DNA from: Bacteroidales bacterium
GTDB lineage: Bacteria > Bacteroidota > Bacteroidia > Bacteroidales > ML635J-15
Direction of reading: 5' to 3'
DNA length: 49,935 nt
Assembly: GCA_017651185.1 (NCBI GenBank)
Contig: JAGCDJ010000004.1
Coordinates: 1 to 49,935, forward strand
Program-made: the position numbers and the translations under genes
Notes under the pieces: model-generated
Told to the model about the DNA's origin: nothing
Seen by the model: the letters and a program-made list of their open reading frames with translations, nothing else
Databases searched by the model: none
Part shown: in pieces, positions 32,001-41,300 of the stretch
How the letters are laid out: the number at the start of each line of letters is the position of its first letter
How positions within the stretch are numbered: the stretch's first letter is position 1

Positions 32001-33080
32001 TACCAAGGCAGAATGGGACATATTAACATATATGCGGTCGATGTCGTCGATGGAATTAATGTGGCAGGTATCGTCAAATCCTGATACATGGATGGTGCCA
32101 CTATATTGAGCCTTGTAATAGTCTCGTGTAGATTTTTCGGTATATAAAATCCATACGCCAAACGGTTGTGGAGAATTGTGACTTAATATTTGTGGAATAG
32201 GAATGTTACCTATCGGTTCCGAGTGAGGGCTGGCGGACAGTTCCATTTCGGTTCCTATACATAATGTATCCTGATGACCTGTTATATTAAATGTCGGTCT
32301 TGCGGAAACTCTGACGAATACGGTATTGTCGTTTGTATTATGTCCGTCGTTTTCATCGTTTGCCTTGCATAGCACCTTGTATATTCCACCCGATTCAAAA
32401 GTATGTGTTAAATTTTGCCCCGCATCATAAAACCATATAGTATCGTTGTTGTTGATAATAGCCCAGTTGTATATAAGTGATTCGTTGTTTTGTTCGTATT
32501 GTCGTGTTTCTGAGAATGTGTTAGTAGCAGTAAAGTCTAATTCGTCACCAGAGCAGATGTCATAGTATGTTATGTTATAAAATATCACTGGAGTTAAATT
32601 TGTTTCGATTGTAGTCGTGAAGTTTTGAGGGTTGTCGCTACACCATATTTTTGCAGAAAATCCAGATCCTGTAAGTGCCAATGATTGCCAACTTAGGGTT
32701 AGCGTCATGTCAGATGAAAATTCCATTCCGCTTAGCGAGGAGTCAGTTGCGTTTATTGCAAATAGATAATTATCATTGAAAATCGACATCATTGAACCCG
32801 ATGCAAGGTTAAATTCTGTAAATTTTATGTGTATTACTTTGCCTTCTTCAACTTGTATTTGCTTGTTGAATGATTCGTTGCTACCATAATCGCCGTCGGG
32901 ACCGCCACTGTCGTATATAAATATTGTCGTTTCTTGTTCCGAACTGGCATTGGCGCAGTCGAGTGTAAAGGTGTCTCCATCTGTACCAACGCTGTCGCTG
33001 ATATGCCAGATTTGGGCGTGCATGTTGCTGCTAAAAAAGCATATGATTGCCATTGTGAGTAAAAACAAAAAGTTCCTCAT
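29025..33080 (-). CDS. CUB-like/P-domain/FnIII adhesin-like protein, T9SS cargo
   Basis: A 1351-residue secreted protein without an evident catalytic domain. In order: signal peptide (1-22); CUB-like domain (about 28-148) with IFIYDSGGPDGDYGSN; PKD-like domain (about 165-265); a proprotein-convertase P-domain-like unit (about 330-520) ending in MSSLIGCPINGEWTLYAYDG; FnIII (about 580-670); PKD-like; a second P-domain-like unit (about 850-1035) with SSLIGCPVNGTWKLHVNDKL; two FnIII-like segments (about 1110-1275); and a T9SS type A sorting domain at 1277-1351 (VFPNPASTTLNITSSETLSS). The duplicated block of PKD plus P-domain suggests internal duplication. A binding or adhesion role is inferred. 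A -7 box at 33104 precedes the gene. Confidence 0.85.
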   Translation of the reverse strand: MRNFLFLLTMAIICFFSSNMHAQIWHISDSVGTDGDTFTLDCANASSEQETTIFIYDSGGPDGDYGSNESFNKQIQVEEGKVIHIKFTEFNLASGSMMSIFNDNYLFAINATDSSLSGMEFSSDMTLTLSWQSLALTGSGFSAKIWCSDNPQNFTTTIETNLTPVIFYNITYYDICSGDELDFTATNTFSETRQYEQNNESLIYNWAIINNNDTIWFYDAGQNLTHTFESGGIYKVLCKANDENDGHNTNDNTVFVRVSARPTFNITGHQDTLCIGTEMELSASPHSEPIGNIPIPQILSHNSPQPFGVWILYTEKSTRDYYKAQYSGTIHVSGFDDTCHINSIDDIDRIYVNMSHSALVDVNMMIKCPNDQKCLIKSPAPSSWQWTNTGGINNPNSTNGGFYCLGEPTFAEDAYAPCYGTPGNGYSYYFTPTATNPFGGDYANDDCQTCTTTSFIDNCGIERTCSILDEGNYATYESMSSLIGCPINGEWTLYAYDGLRQDYGHVFEWGIYFNAPFSNSYQEGEISWTGEYISDTSATATSIIPNVTESGSYPYTFQLTDNFGCTYDTTLNIYINALETPQIDQIVTDSLNHNYITWTAIDNDEIQEYRIYRSSDTTSYDLVATIPANEPTEWTDETTEISVPYRYCITAFGGCETAMSQYVESMHFTTTISTNVPQTTSEGKIYANICQGQSITFTASNTFHDNGNYEHSDESLTYDWTIITGRYDTIVLLDAGMQISRTFETSGGFRVKCQTRDTFNITNSNDNTINVQVSIRPQFEVSADPYSVCSGTEITLQGIVYPPQWQSQISTNNSYSGTDLIPDNGGTQNYSSSIEIYAQDTLATINSADQIDHVYVNMEHSYLGDLSIMLECPNGQKCLLKAFSAGMPTPMDWSLTGGIHLSGSLGGSSLHLGLSPDPSSSNDPCFWTPGEGWTYSIYPNGTIPLGQSSPYHIISYTDDCDNRENIQVVDATPQDGQYGPYESMSSLIGCPVNGTWKLHVNDKLQNDNGYIFGWGIYLEETEDEWSFMNSYEIEGFSWSGNGVTTDTTDNGAAIAIPSTTTTGQQEYTFTCTDNFGCSYSTAINVYVYRTTPVPEIRSASTNILNRNVIDFFYINGEDISQYNIYRVFDYGDFTSYILAATLPRTETIWTDMGNNHLQACSYAVTTNGLCGESEMSIIHRTMHLDLECVENGTVNLNWTHYEGFQYDTYKIYRGENPFAMEMIGEIPSSQNSFTDNNANGNNYYQIEISNSEDSNIIAKSNIEQSQQNSIDGYEMTDFSVFPNPASTTLNITSSETLSSIEIFSATGQSVLQTNINSDNTICDIKHLASGIYLIVVHDINGKIGITKFTKE

Positions 33081-33103
33081 AATTGTTCTTTTATGTTGTT
33101 CAA

Positions 33104-33111
33104 CAAAAGTA
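33104..33111 (-). promoter_or_regulatory. putative -7 element of the 1351-residue protein gene
   Basis: TACTTTTG on the minus strand, 23 bases before the ATG at 33080. TTTG lies upstream at 33127-33130, but only 15 bases away. Confidence 0.35.
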
Positions 33112-33153
33112 TAACGAAAAAAGTAACAAAAGGTTGCCTAAGCAGCATTAAAA

Positions 33154-36100
33154 TTACTCATTCTTCTTTTGATCGTAGTTTTCAATAATACCTTGTATTG
33201 TCTTGCGCAAGTTCTGCTGTAGCGATATTCTACCCAAACCCGATTTGTTTACAAGGTTAATCGACTGGGCAATAGATTTTTCGTCCTTGTAGAGCGGTTT
33301 CACTAGACGGAATTGGAAATCGTCGGTTTCTTCGGCGAGTTCTCCTTCTTCCTCGTCGTTTTTATCTTTGTCTTTCTTGTTTTTCTTGGGTTCTTTTGTC
33401 TGTACATTAATGCCCAAATTTGGCAATGCCTTTGGTTCAAGTACCGATATGTGGAAGAAATACTTGAAGTCGAAATCCATATTTCCGCTTACTGCAACCT
33501 TGTATTTGTCCATCGACAATGTGAAAGGATAGACACTAAGCATATTTTTGTCGATTGTAAATTCAACCGACATGTTGTCTATCACGTTCTTTGTTTTCTT
33601 TTTGAACATCAGGTACTTGGCTACGGTTGTGAATGTTTCTCCATCGAGTAGCACAAGATTTTTGCCATTGATGTGGCAGGCGGTTTGTAAAGTCGGCAGA
33701 ATTGGTTCCATTTCTTTGTCGAGGTCGGTTATTGCCGACAGTTCGCAGTCGAGTTTGCCTTCGAACGAACTGAGCATAGGCAGGATGGAGTCAATCATAG
33801 GGAATGCCGTCAAAAGGTCTTCGACAGTTATGTTTGTACCGATGAGGTCAAGACCTGCTTTTGCTGTGTCGGGATTGTCGCAAGTGTAGATTGCGTTCAA
33901 TTTCAAGTCGCCTACATTGCTTGATGTTTTCAAATCCTTGATGGACAATGTGCTGTTTTGTACTGTAATGTCGCCATTGAAGTCGTTCATCTTAAGTCCA
34001 GCAAATTTTACAGTGTCTAGTTTCAAACTTATCTTGCCGTTTAGGTTTGCTGGAACCTCTATAAGTGTCATTGGAATTGTGTCGTATTCTTGTTCAGCAG
34101 TGTCCTGTATTTCGGTATTATCGGTATTTGCAAGTTCCTCGTTATGGGCTTTTTCTATAAGTGCTTTCATTCTGCCCATCCTGTCGTTGTATATTTCGCT
34201 GAGGTCTTTCTTGCTATATGCCTTTCGTAACGAATCTGCATAATGTGCTCGTGCAGAATCGGTTATGTTCGATGGTCGTTGCGGAGCGTTGCTCATTCCC
34301 GATTTTGCCTTTGCAAACCTTTCTTGAATAGTTTTCTTGGCTTCGTCGTCCTTGATTTTTGCCTGTTCGCCCATGTAGTTTGCATAAAGTATCTCGTTTA
34401 TGTCGAGGTTGCGCGATGTTACGTTCAGATCGGCCGATAGAGTTCGTCCGCGAAGGAATGCGCGACGCATATTGTCAACTCTGCCGTTTACCTTCATAAG
34501 CGAACGACCTATGCGCAGCATGAAGTTGTTGAGATGCAGGGTATCGTCGGTAAATGTTATGTCGAGACGACGAGTGCCTGTCTTAAGGTCGAAGTATGGA
34601 GACATGTATCGTGCTGTCTTTGCGTATACCTTTCCATCGAAGCGGAATCGCCGCAGAGCGCTTTCGGCATCTTCGATTCCTGTACATAAGCTTATGAGCG
34701 AGTCGGTGTTTATGGATTTTCTTGTCGATTGGTCAATTTCGACACGTTCTCCGTTTACGCGTGTGAACTTGCGGACTCTCGGAACTCCGTTGAGCACTAT
34801 TCGTGTAGAGTCGAGGAATGCTCCCATGGTAGGTTCGTAATAAACTATCGAGTCAAGTCCTAGCGAAGCGCGTAGTGCAGGGATGAGTGCGTCGGTGGTG
34901 TCGGGACGGATTGCCATCGAAATTCGACCTGTCTTTCCAGAAACGAACATTGTGTCGGCTACTATTGCCTGCATTCCTCTCAAGCTACCAGCTACAATGA
35001 GATGAGGGACATCGTTTATCGGCTCTTCAACATTGGCGTAGAGGTTCAGTTTGGAAACCCTTGCCTCGATTGTGCGTGGGGATGTAATCCTTACCGTATC
35101 AACTGTTACTCTGGCACTGCTGAGTTGCAAGCGCTCCGAACGACGCGATTTTGTTGAGTTTACGCCAAGGTCTGCTTTTGCGTTTTGTCCGTAAACTAAA
35201 AGTTTCTGTGATGGAATCCTCAGCAAAATCCTTTCGATGTTGATATTGCCGAGCATGTATATTTTCGGCAAGTACATCTTCATTAGGTTGGCAAGTGAGA
35301 ATCTTGCTTCTATGTCCGACGAAAGTTGTCCCTTATATACAATATCGTCAATTGGGAAAAGATTTGAAATGTAGTCGAGATTAAGGTCGCATTTCAGTTT
35401 TGCATCTATGTATGGGTCGCCAAGTATGTTGCTGGCTTTTCCCTTGAGTTTGAAGTAAGTTTCGCCAACGGTTGCGTTTAGTCGCTTTACGTCGATGTAC
35501 GATTCTGCAACCTTCTCGGAGTTGTATTTTAGGTTGGTTTCCATGTCGAGTTTAACTTCTGCGTTTTGCTCAAGTACGACAGCTCTTATGTCGTTCAGCA
35601 CAAGGTTTGCATCAATGTTGGGATAAACATCGTCCTTGTATGTGCCTTTGGCGGTTCCGTTAAAATTAACTGAGCCAGAAATTTTGTATTTTTTGAGGTC
35701 GGCAACAAGGCTCTTTGGTATCATTTCCAGCACGTTGTCGATGTGTGGAATATCGAGGGCAAGTGACAGGTCTGTGTTCCATGAAGAGTCAATCTGGTTT
35801 TTCGCCATGCCCGATGCTCCAATGTATATGTCGTTGCTTGTGATGCTTAATGTGTCGATGTCGTATTCGTTGAAATCGGAATTTGCGATTGCCTTTAATT
35901 CTATATTTAACGGGATATCACTGAATTTCAGTGTAGAATCGTCGTATTCCGAAAGCATCAAGTTTAGTTTTGAGTCGAGGTCGTAACTTGTGTCTGATAT
36001 TATTGCGTGAGCACTTATGCCTAATGTGTCAAGGTTTATAGTTGTCTGCGATGTGCTGTCGCTAAATTCTGCTGATAATAGTCCGAATGCTGTCGATAGT

Positions 36101-36849
36101 GTGTAGTCGCCATCGTTAATGTTTCCGTTCAGGTTTATTGTTGTAGGTTCGACTTTCGCTAGAATTTGTGATGAACCGTCATCGTAAGTTGCTTTTAGTT
36201 TCAGGTTGGTGGCAATTTCGATTATTTCGGCGTTGATTTCGCCTGTAAGTTCCAGATTTGTTGAATCGAGAGTTGCCGACATTTGCGATTCTTCATCGGT
36301 GTATGATGCTTGCAAGTCATCTATGAGCAGGCGTTTAATGCGGATTTTGTAGTCGAACGAAGATGTATCTTCGTCTGGAGTGGTGTCGGATTCGTAAATT
36401 TCCCAGTTGGCTTTGCCGTCGGCGGTTACATATCCGTTGACAATCGGGTGGGAGAGGAATGCTTCGTTGACAATTATACTGTCGTTCTTTATGAATTCCA
36501 TGACATTGACCGAAATTCTTAATGTATCGAATTTGACAAGCGTGTCGGTAAGGTCGTCTTTTATTGCCTTTGAGATTATTTCGCTGTTGATGAGTTCGAG
36601 TTCGATGTTAGGCATGTTTTTCCATACCTTGATGTTTATTTTTCCCAAGTCGATTTTTGCATTAAGGTAGTCGCTTGCAATTTCATTCACCTTCCTGTTG
36701 CCCGATTCTGAGTTGATGTATGTTTCGAGTATTAGCGGTGAAAAAGCGACTAGTAGCACAAGAATAGCAATAAGACTACCAAATGCTATCAGTAGTCCCT
36801 TTAAAATTTTTCTTCCCTTGCTTTTCTTTTTCTTGACTTGTTCTTCCAT
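33154..36849 (-). CDS. AsmA-family protein
   Basis: A 1231-residue envelope protein. After a basic cytoplasmic start (KKKKSKGRK) comes a single membrane segment (about 17-38) and then a very long periplasmic region of repeating amphipathic strands, with an AsmA-like C-terminal part (about 900-1150: LNGKISLKLDTVKFAGLKMN, GDLKLNAIYTC, and later VSGNMDFDFKYFFHISV). The shape fits the bridge-like beta-groove lipid carriers (AsmA, TamB, YhdP relatives) that link inner and outer membranes. A charged Lys/Glu patch (KEPKKNKKDKDKNDEEEGE) lies near the C-terminus. It is likely to support outer-membrane lipid or protein homeostasis, and may act alongside the MlaE/MlaF system (inference). Confidence 0.8.
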   Translation of the reverse strand: MEEQVKKKKSKGRKILKGLLIAFGSLIAILVLLVAFSPLILETYINSESGNRKVNEIASDYLNAKIDLGKINIKVWKNMPNIELELINSEIISKAIKDDLTDTLVKFDTLRISVNVMEFIKNDSIIVNEAFLSHPIVNGYVTADGKANWEIYESDTTPDEDTSSFDYKIRIKRLLIDDLQASYTDEESQMSATLDSTNLELTGEINAEIIEIATNLKLKATYDDGSSQILAKVEPTTINLNGNINDGDYTLSTAFGLLSAEFSDSTSQTTINLDTLGISAHAIISDTSYDLDSKLNLMLSEYDDSTLKFSDIPLNIELKAIANSDFNEYDIDTLSITSNDIYIGASGMAKNQIDSSWNTDLSLALDIPHIDNVLEMIPKSLVADLKKYKISGSVNFNGTAKGTYKDDVYPNIDANLVLNDIRAVVLEQNAEVKLDMETNLKYNSEKVAESYIDVKRLNATVGETYFKLKGKASNILGDPYIDAKLKCDLNLDYISNLFPIDDIVYKGQLSSDIEARFSLANLMKMYLPKIYMLGNINIERILLRIPSQKLLVYGQNAKADLGVNSTKSRRSERLQLSSARVTVDTVRITSPRTIEARVSKLNLYANVEEPINDVPHLIVAGSLRGMQAIVADTMFVSGKTGRISMAIRPDTTDALIPALRASLGLDSIVYYEPTMGAFLDSTRIVLNGVPRVRKFTRVNGERVEIDQSTRKSINTDSLISLCTGIEDAESALRRFRFDGKVYAKTARYMSPYFDLKTGTRRLDITFTDDTLHLNNFMLRIGRSLMKVNGRVDNMRRAFLRGRTLSADLNVTSRNLDINEILYANYMGEQAKIKDDEAKKTIQERFAKAKSGMSNAPQRPSNITDSARAHYADSLRKAYSKKDLSEIYNDRMGRMKALIEKAHNEELANTDNTEIQDTAEQEYDTIPMTLIEVPANLNGKISLKLDTVKFAGLKMNDFNGDITVQNSTLSIKDLKTSSNVGDLKLNAIYTCDNPDTAKAGLDLIGTNITVEDLLTAFPMIDSILPMLSSFEGKLDCELSAITDLDKEMEPILPTLQTACHINGKNLVLLDGETFTTVAKYLMFKKKTKNVIDNMSVEFTIDKNMLSVYPFTLSMDKYKVAVSGNMDFDFKYFFHISVLEPKALPNLGINVQTKEPKKNKKDKDKNDEEEGELAEETDDFQFRLVKPLYKDEKSIAQSINLVNKSGLGRISLQQNLRKTIQGIIENYDQKKNE

Positions 36850-36890
36850 AAGTGTCGGATTTCAAGAATATGCCTAAAAACTAATGTGTT

Positions 36891-36925
36891 AAAAAATGGA
36901 AAAGCGAAACGCATGGCTTCGCTTC
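36891..36925 (-). terminator. rho-independent terminator of the C1 peptidase gene
   Basis: On the minus strand AAGCGAA pairs with TTCGCTT and runs through TTCCATTTTTT. It lies about 25 bases after the stop codon at 36948. Confidence 0.7.
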
Positions 36926-36947
36926 CCATTTTGTTTTTTGACCTAAA

Positions 36948-38177
36948 TTATTTAATGCCTAAGTTTTTCTTTATGTCCTTTGGCAAAGCGTCCTTGTGAA
37001 CTACGATGTTCATGGTTTTGTATCTAACGTATGCCTTGCTAGCGTAGAACATTCCTTTATATTCGCCGTATTCGCCCCAGCTGTTCTTAACCATGTAGTA
37101 TTCGTTTCCAGTCTGGTCCTTTGCTGTTCCGTAGATAAGCATGCCGTGGTCATCGGTTGTTTCCCAGTTGTCGAATGCAATCTGGCGTTCTTCCTGGGTA
37201 ACCCAGCGCTGTGGTGTCGGGTGCTTAGCTGCTTCGTCGGCAATCTGCTTTGCACTCATGCCTGTCCAGTGTGCCATATCGCTGCCCTTCATGCTTGCTG
37301 CTTCGGCATTGGTTTCTGGCAATACGCAGAATCCTTTGCGAGTACCAATCTTGAAACCCTGTTCGCTGACATCAGCACCCCATGCTACTGTATAACCGTT
37401 TTCGATAGCATTGTCAAAAATTCTCATCATTTCGTCAATGGTTACATTGTAGCACTGTGCCCATCTCCAGTTGTCCTGAATTTCGAGGACGAACTTCTCG
37501 TTGAATGGGTGGTGTGTGTAAGATGTTATTGAAACATAGTCGTCTGGATTGATGCCGAGTGATTCGTAGAATGACTTTGGAGTGTATTCACGACCCTTGT
37601 AGTTGAACTTTTCTGGGCATTTGCCTAGATATACTTCGTGAATGGCTTTGATTGCCTGAAGCCAGAGGGCCTGACCTTCGCTGTTCTTCTGCAAGCTCTT
37701 GTGTTCGCCCTTTGCGATTGCCTTTACAACTGCATCAGACACAGCCGAAAGTTCGGTGTGGTCCGACAAGGTGTCTCCGTACATAACGCCTGGACGCATT
37801 TCCTCTTCGGGAACAAGTCCGAAGTGTGACATGCCGTATAAAACATCGTAGAATGAACCGCCCTGCGAGAATGAAACATCACCGTGGGTACGAACTGCTG
37901 CCTGTGCGCGGTCGATATAAGTGTTTGATACAATGAACATTTCCGAGAAGTCGTATTCGCCCTTACCCATACGGAGCAATTCTGCTTCGATGAAGCCAAG
38001 TCCTGAATAGCACCAGCAGGTTCCTGCGCGGTTCTGGTCTTTTACCGATGTAATCGGAAGTTCCTTCACATTGGTGAATACATAACCTTCGTCTTCCTTC
38101 TCTTCATTCTCCTGTGCCCAGATGTTCGTCGAAATCAACGCTAAACCGAGCAATGCAATAATAACTTTTTTATTCAT
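36948..38177 (-). CDS. C1-family cysteine peptidase (aminopeptidase C/bleomycin hydrolase-like), exported
   Basis: A 409-residue exported papain-fold peptidase. The signal peptide ends near WAQ22. The oxyanion Gln48 and nucleophile Cys54 lie in VKDQNRAGTCWCYSG, His344 in DDHGMLIYG and Asn365 in VKNSWGEYGE, so the catalytic triad is complete. A second Cys (56) directly after the nucleophile region is a family variant. Length and the insert between Cys and His match the BlmH-like subgroup of Bacteroidota rather than plain papain. It probably degrades peptides in the periplasm or outside. It is monocistronic with its own terminator. Confidence 0.88.
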   Translation of the reverse strand: MNKKVIIALLGLALISTNIWAQENEEKEDEGYVFTNVKELPITSVKDQNRAGTCWCYSGLGFIEAELLRMGKGEYDFSEMFIVSNTYIDRAQAAVRTHGDVSFSQGGSFYDVLYGMSHFGLVPEEEMRPGVMYGDTLSDHTELSAVSDAVVKAIAKGEHKSLQKNSEGQALWLQAIKAIHEVYLGKCPEKFNYKGREYTPKSFYESLGINPDDYVSITSYTHHPFNEKFVLEIQDNWRWAQCYNVTIDEMMRIFDNAIENGYTVAWGADVSEQGFKIGTRKGFCVLPETNAEAASMKGSDMAHWTGMSAKQIADEAAKHPTPQRWVTQEERQIAFDNWETTDDHGMLIYGTAKDQTGNEYYMVKNSWGEYGEYKGMFYASKAYVRYKTMNIVVHKDALPKDIKKNLGIK

Positions 38178-38324
38178 CTTTATTTAATTTAATTTGTTGA
38201 CGTACAAAAAGTAATATATAACAATTATCAATGTTTAAAATCGTTTCAAAGTTAATCAATCATTTTATTCGTGCAATAAATAAAATGTTAATAATTATTG
38301 ATGCTGTATTCGAATGGTTATAAA

Positions 38325-38347
38325 CAAAAAAGGGGCGTGTGCCCCTT
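38325..38347 (-). terminator. rho-independent terminator of the IgGFc-binding/SprB protein gene
   Basis: On the minus strand AAGGGGC and GCCCCTT pair around ACAC and are followed by six T; it lies just after the stop codon at 38353. Confidence 0.85.
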
Positions 38348-38352
38348 CCTGT

Positions 38353-41300
38353 TTAGTACAATATTGATAGCGGTCCGGAATATGTGTTATATCCTTCACC
38401 GATGTTAACCACATAGAAATAAGTTCCTGCTGGCACCAGTTTTCCGCGGAATTCTCCGTTCCAGTATTCTGATGTTCCGTCTCCCTCGTACATTTTCTGT
38501 CCCCAGCGGTTGAATACAAATATTTTAGCATCGGGGTACATCTGGATGTTAGAAATTTCCCAAGTGTCGTTTATGCCGTCGCCATTGGGCGTGAATACGT
38601 TTGGCACATGCAGGCATTCGTTAGGGTTGTCGGGGATTCTGATGTTGCTTAGAGAGTAAGAGCAGCCGCGTTCGTCCGATACTACCAAATGGTATATTCC
38701 TGATCTTAAACCTGTAATTGCTGGGTTGTCGGCCAGGGGGACATTGTTGTTTTCGGTAGTGGTGATGTAGTATGGAGGATTTCCACCTAGTGCGCTAACG
38801 TGAATTTCACCGTCAGATGCTTCCTTGCAACTTACATTTACGGTTTCGTAATCCGCCATGAGTCTGTCGGGACTTCCGATTACTGCTTCGGTACGTGTTA
38901 TGCAGTTGTTGGCATCCCTGATGTAAATTATATGAGCACCAGCAGACAGGTTTGTAATATTGTTGTCCGTCGTACCTCCCGACATTGATTCGTTGAGTGC
39001 AAATGTATATGGTAATGTTCCTCCAGATACTGAAACTGTAATTTTTCCGTCCATTCCTGCATAGCATGTGGCATCGGTTGCCGTTGCTGTAGCTGAAAAT
39101 TCTGATGGTTGTGTTATTGTGTACGGACGGCCGATGGTGCATCCGTTGGCATCGGTAACTGTTACGGAGTATGTGCCAGCGCAAAGGTCCATTAATTCCG
39201 CCGTATTGTATCCGTTGTTCCATCTGTAAGCATAACTTGGTGTACCGCCGTTTACTTCTACCGCAATTCTTCCGTCACATGCGTCTCGACAGTTTGCATT
39301 TTTTATGCTGCTTCCCATTGTTAGTGCGGGTGGCTGCTGTATTGTTGCTGCAGCGGTGGCGGTGCAGTTGTTGGCATCGGTAACTGTAACCATATAGTTT
39401 CCAGCAGCAAGTCCTATCGCTATTTCAGTGGATTGTCCATTGTTCCAGTTGTATGTGTATGGCGCTTGTCCGTTTACGACATTGTCAACTGATATTGCAC
39501 CGTCGGTTCCATTGTTGCACGAAACATTGATAGATGTAGTTGTGATTCTGATAGGAGGGTGTACTGTTAAGGTTAAATTCGTGATGCTGTCGATTCCAGA
39601 TGGCAGGTGTGTTACTATGGTGTATGTTCCCGGTTCGGATTCGTTGAATCCGTTTTCGTTGTATGTATCGCCTGCGCATATTTCAGCGTTATAGTTGTAA
39701 ATGATATTCCTTATTATAACATGGTGGATAACAGTGCTGTCGCAACCTGCTACGCTTTGATATAGGCGTGTTATTGTTGTGTCGTTGTTTGCTACAAATG
39801 TAGCGCCCTGTATGGTTATTGTTTCACCGTAGTTTGCCTCGGTTGTGATTTCTTTTTCCCAGACATGTCCAATCGAAACGTTGAAATTAACTGCGGTTGA
39901 GAAACTTGAGCATCCGCTGCCGTTAGATGTTATCTGCATGCTCACTGTGTATTCTCCTTGCTCTGTGTATGTGTGTGTTGCCGAACTGCCCGAAATTGTC
40001 GTTCCGTCGTCGAAATTCCAGTTTATGTTGTCGTAATCGTAGTCGACTTCGGAGGTGAACACAATTTCCTGTCCTTCGCAGAATGATCCTTCGGCATCAG
40101 CATCTGTACTTCCTATGCCGTTTATGAACATTCTTTCGGCGAGGTTTGTCGCCATCGAACCGACAGAGTATGCGTACGAAACGACATCACCAATTCCGTA
40201 TACATGGGCGATAAAACCGTTTCCGCCAGTGCTGGTTATTGAATGTGAGGAGTGGGTTATCACTTTTCGTGTGAACGAGTAGTTGGTGTTTCCTGTTACA
40301 GTTTCCCAACCTGTTATTGCGCTTCCGTCAAGTCTTATTTGACTGGTGTTTGACGTTTCTGCCACTATGTTTACAATATGTGTGGATGGTGCGTATGATG
40401 ATGATATTGTCGGTTGGAAAGTGTTGAATATAATGTTGTTAATTCTTTGCTCCAAAGGCGCGATCCATACCATTGAAGGGTCGCCGAGCGAGGAACCGCC
40501 TTGTGTTTGACTTACAAGGTAAAGGTAAACTGCGCTTGGGTTCGATGTTTCTATGTATGCGGACTTTTCTGTCGCTGTTATCTGGAATTCGTATGTCTGT
40601 CCTGCATTGATTGTTGTCAGCAGTGAACCATTTTTTCTTATTGTCGTGTTGTCTGCCGATGCCGTAACTCTTATGCAGTCTTTAGTTCTTCCTGTAGAGG
40701 CGTTTTGCAATGTGTTGGTGACTACGAATTTCTTTCCCCATGAAGTTATAGGAAAAGCTTGTTCATATATATGGTCGCCAAAGTTCCCTGATGGGACTTG
40801 TGTTGTGTTGTTGCCGTTGTATACAGCGATTTTTTTGCAGTGTCTTGCAGCAACTCTTGTCCCCGATAGGTCTCCGTTTGCACCGAAGCAGGTCGACGTT
40901 ATGAATGCCGACTGACCTCTGTTTAGTGTAATTGTGAAAGGACTTGTCGTTGTTGAAGATGTATTTGTGTAGCATGCAACAGAAGGTGTTACGTCGACTA
41001 TAGTGTTGTCTTCTACTGCTGTCACTGAAAATTCTGTCCAAGAGTTCGACTGGTTTTCATAGCCTACCAGTGTTGGGGTGTAACCTTGTATTATATATTC
41101 GTTTCCAAGTGCGGTTGCTGGTAGAACTATTGAACCGTCGAATGTGGCCGCGACAAAGTTGGATGCGTATAGTGATATTGTGTCGGTGGAGGTGACAAGC
41201 AGGCCTTTGTTTACTCCGTTAACTGTAGGGGTGTTAATGTAGCATTGCGAGTGCTGTGAGGTAGGGATTACAAATTTGTATGTCGAGTTTGCGTCTACAT

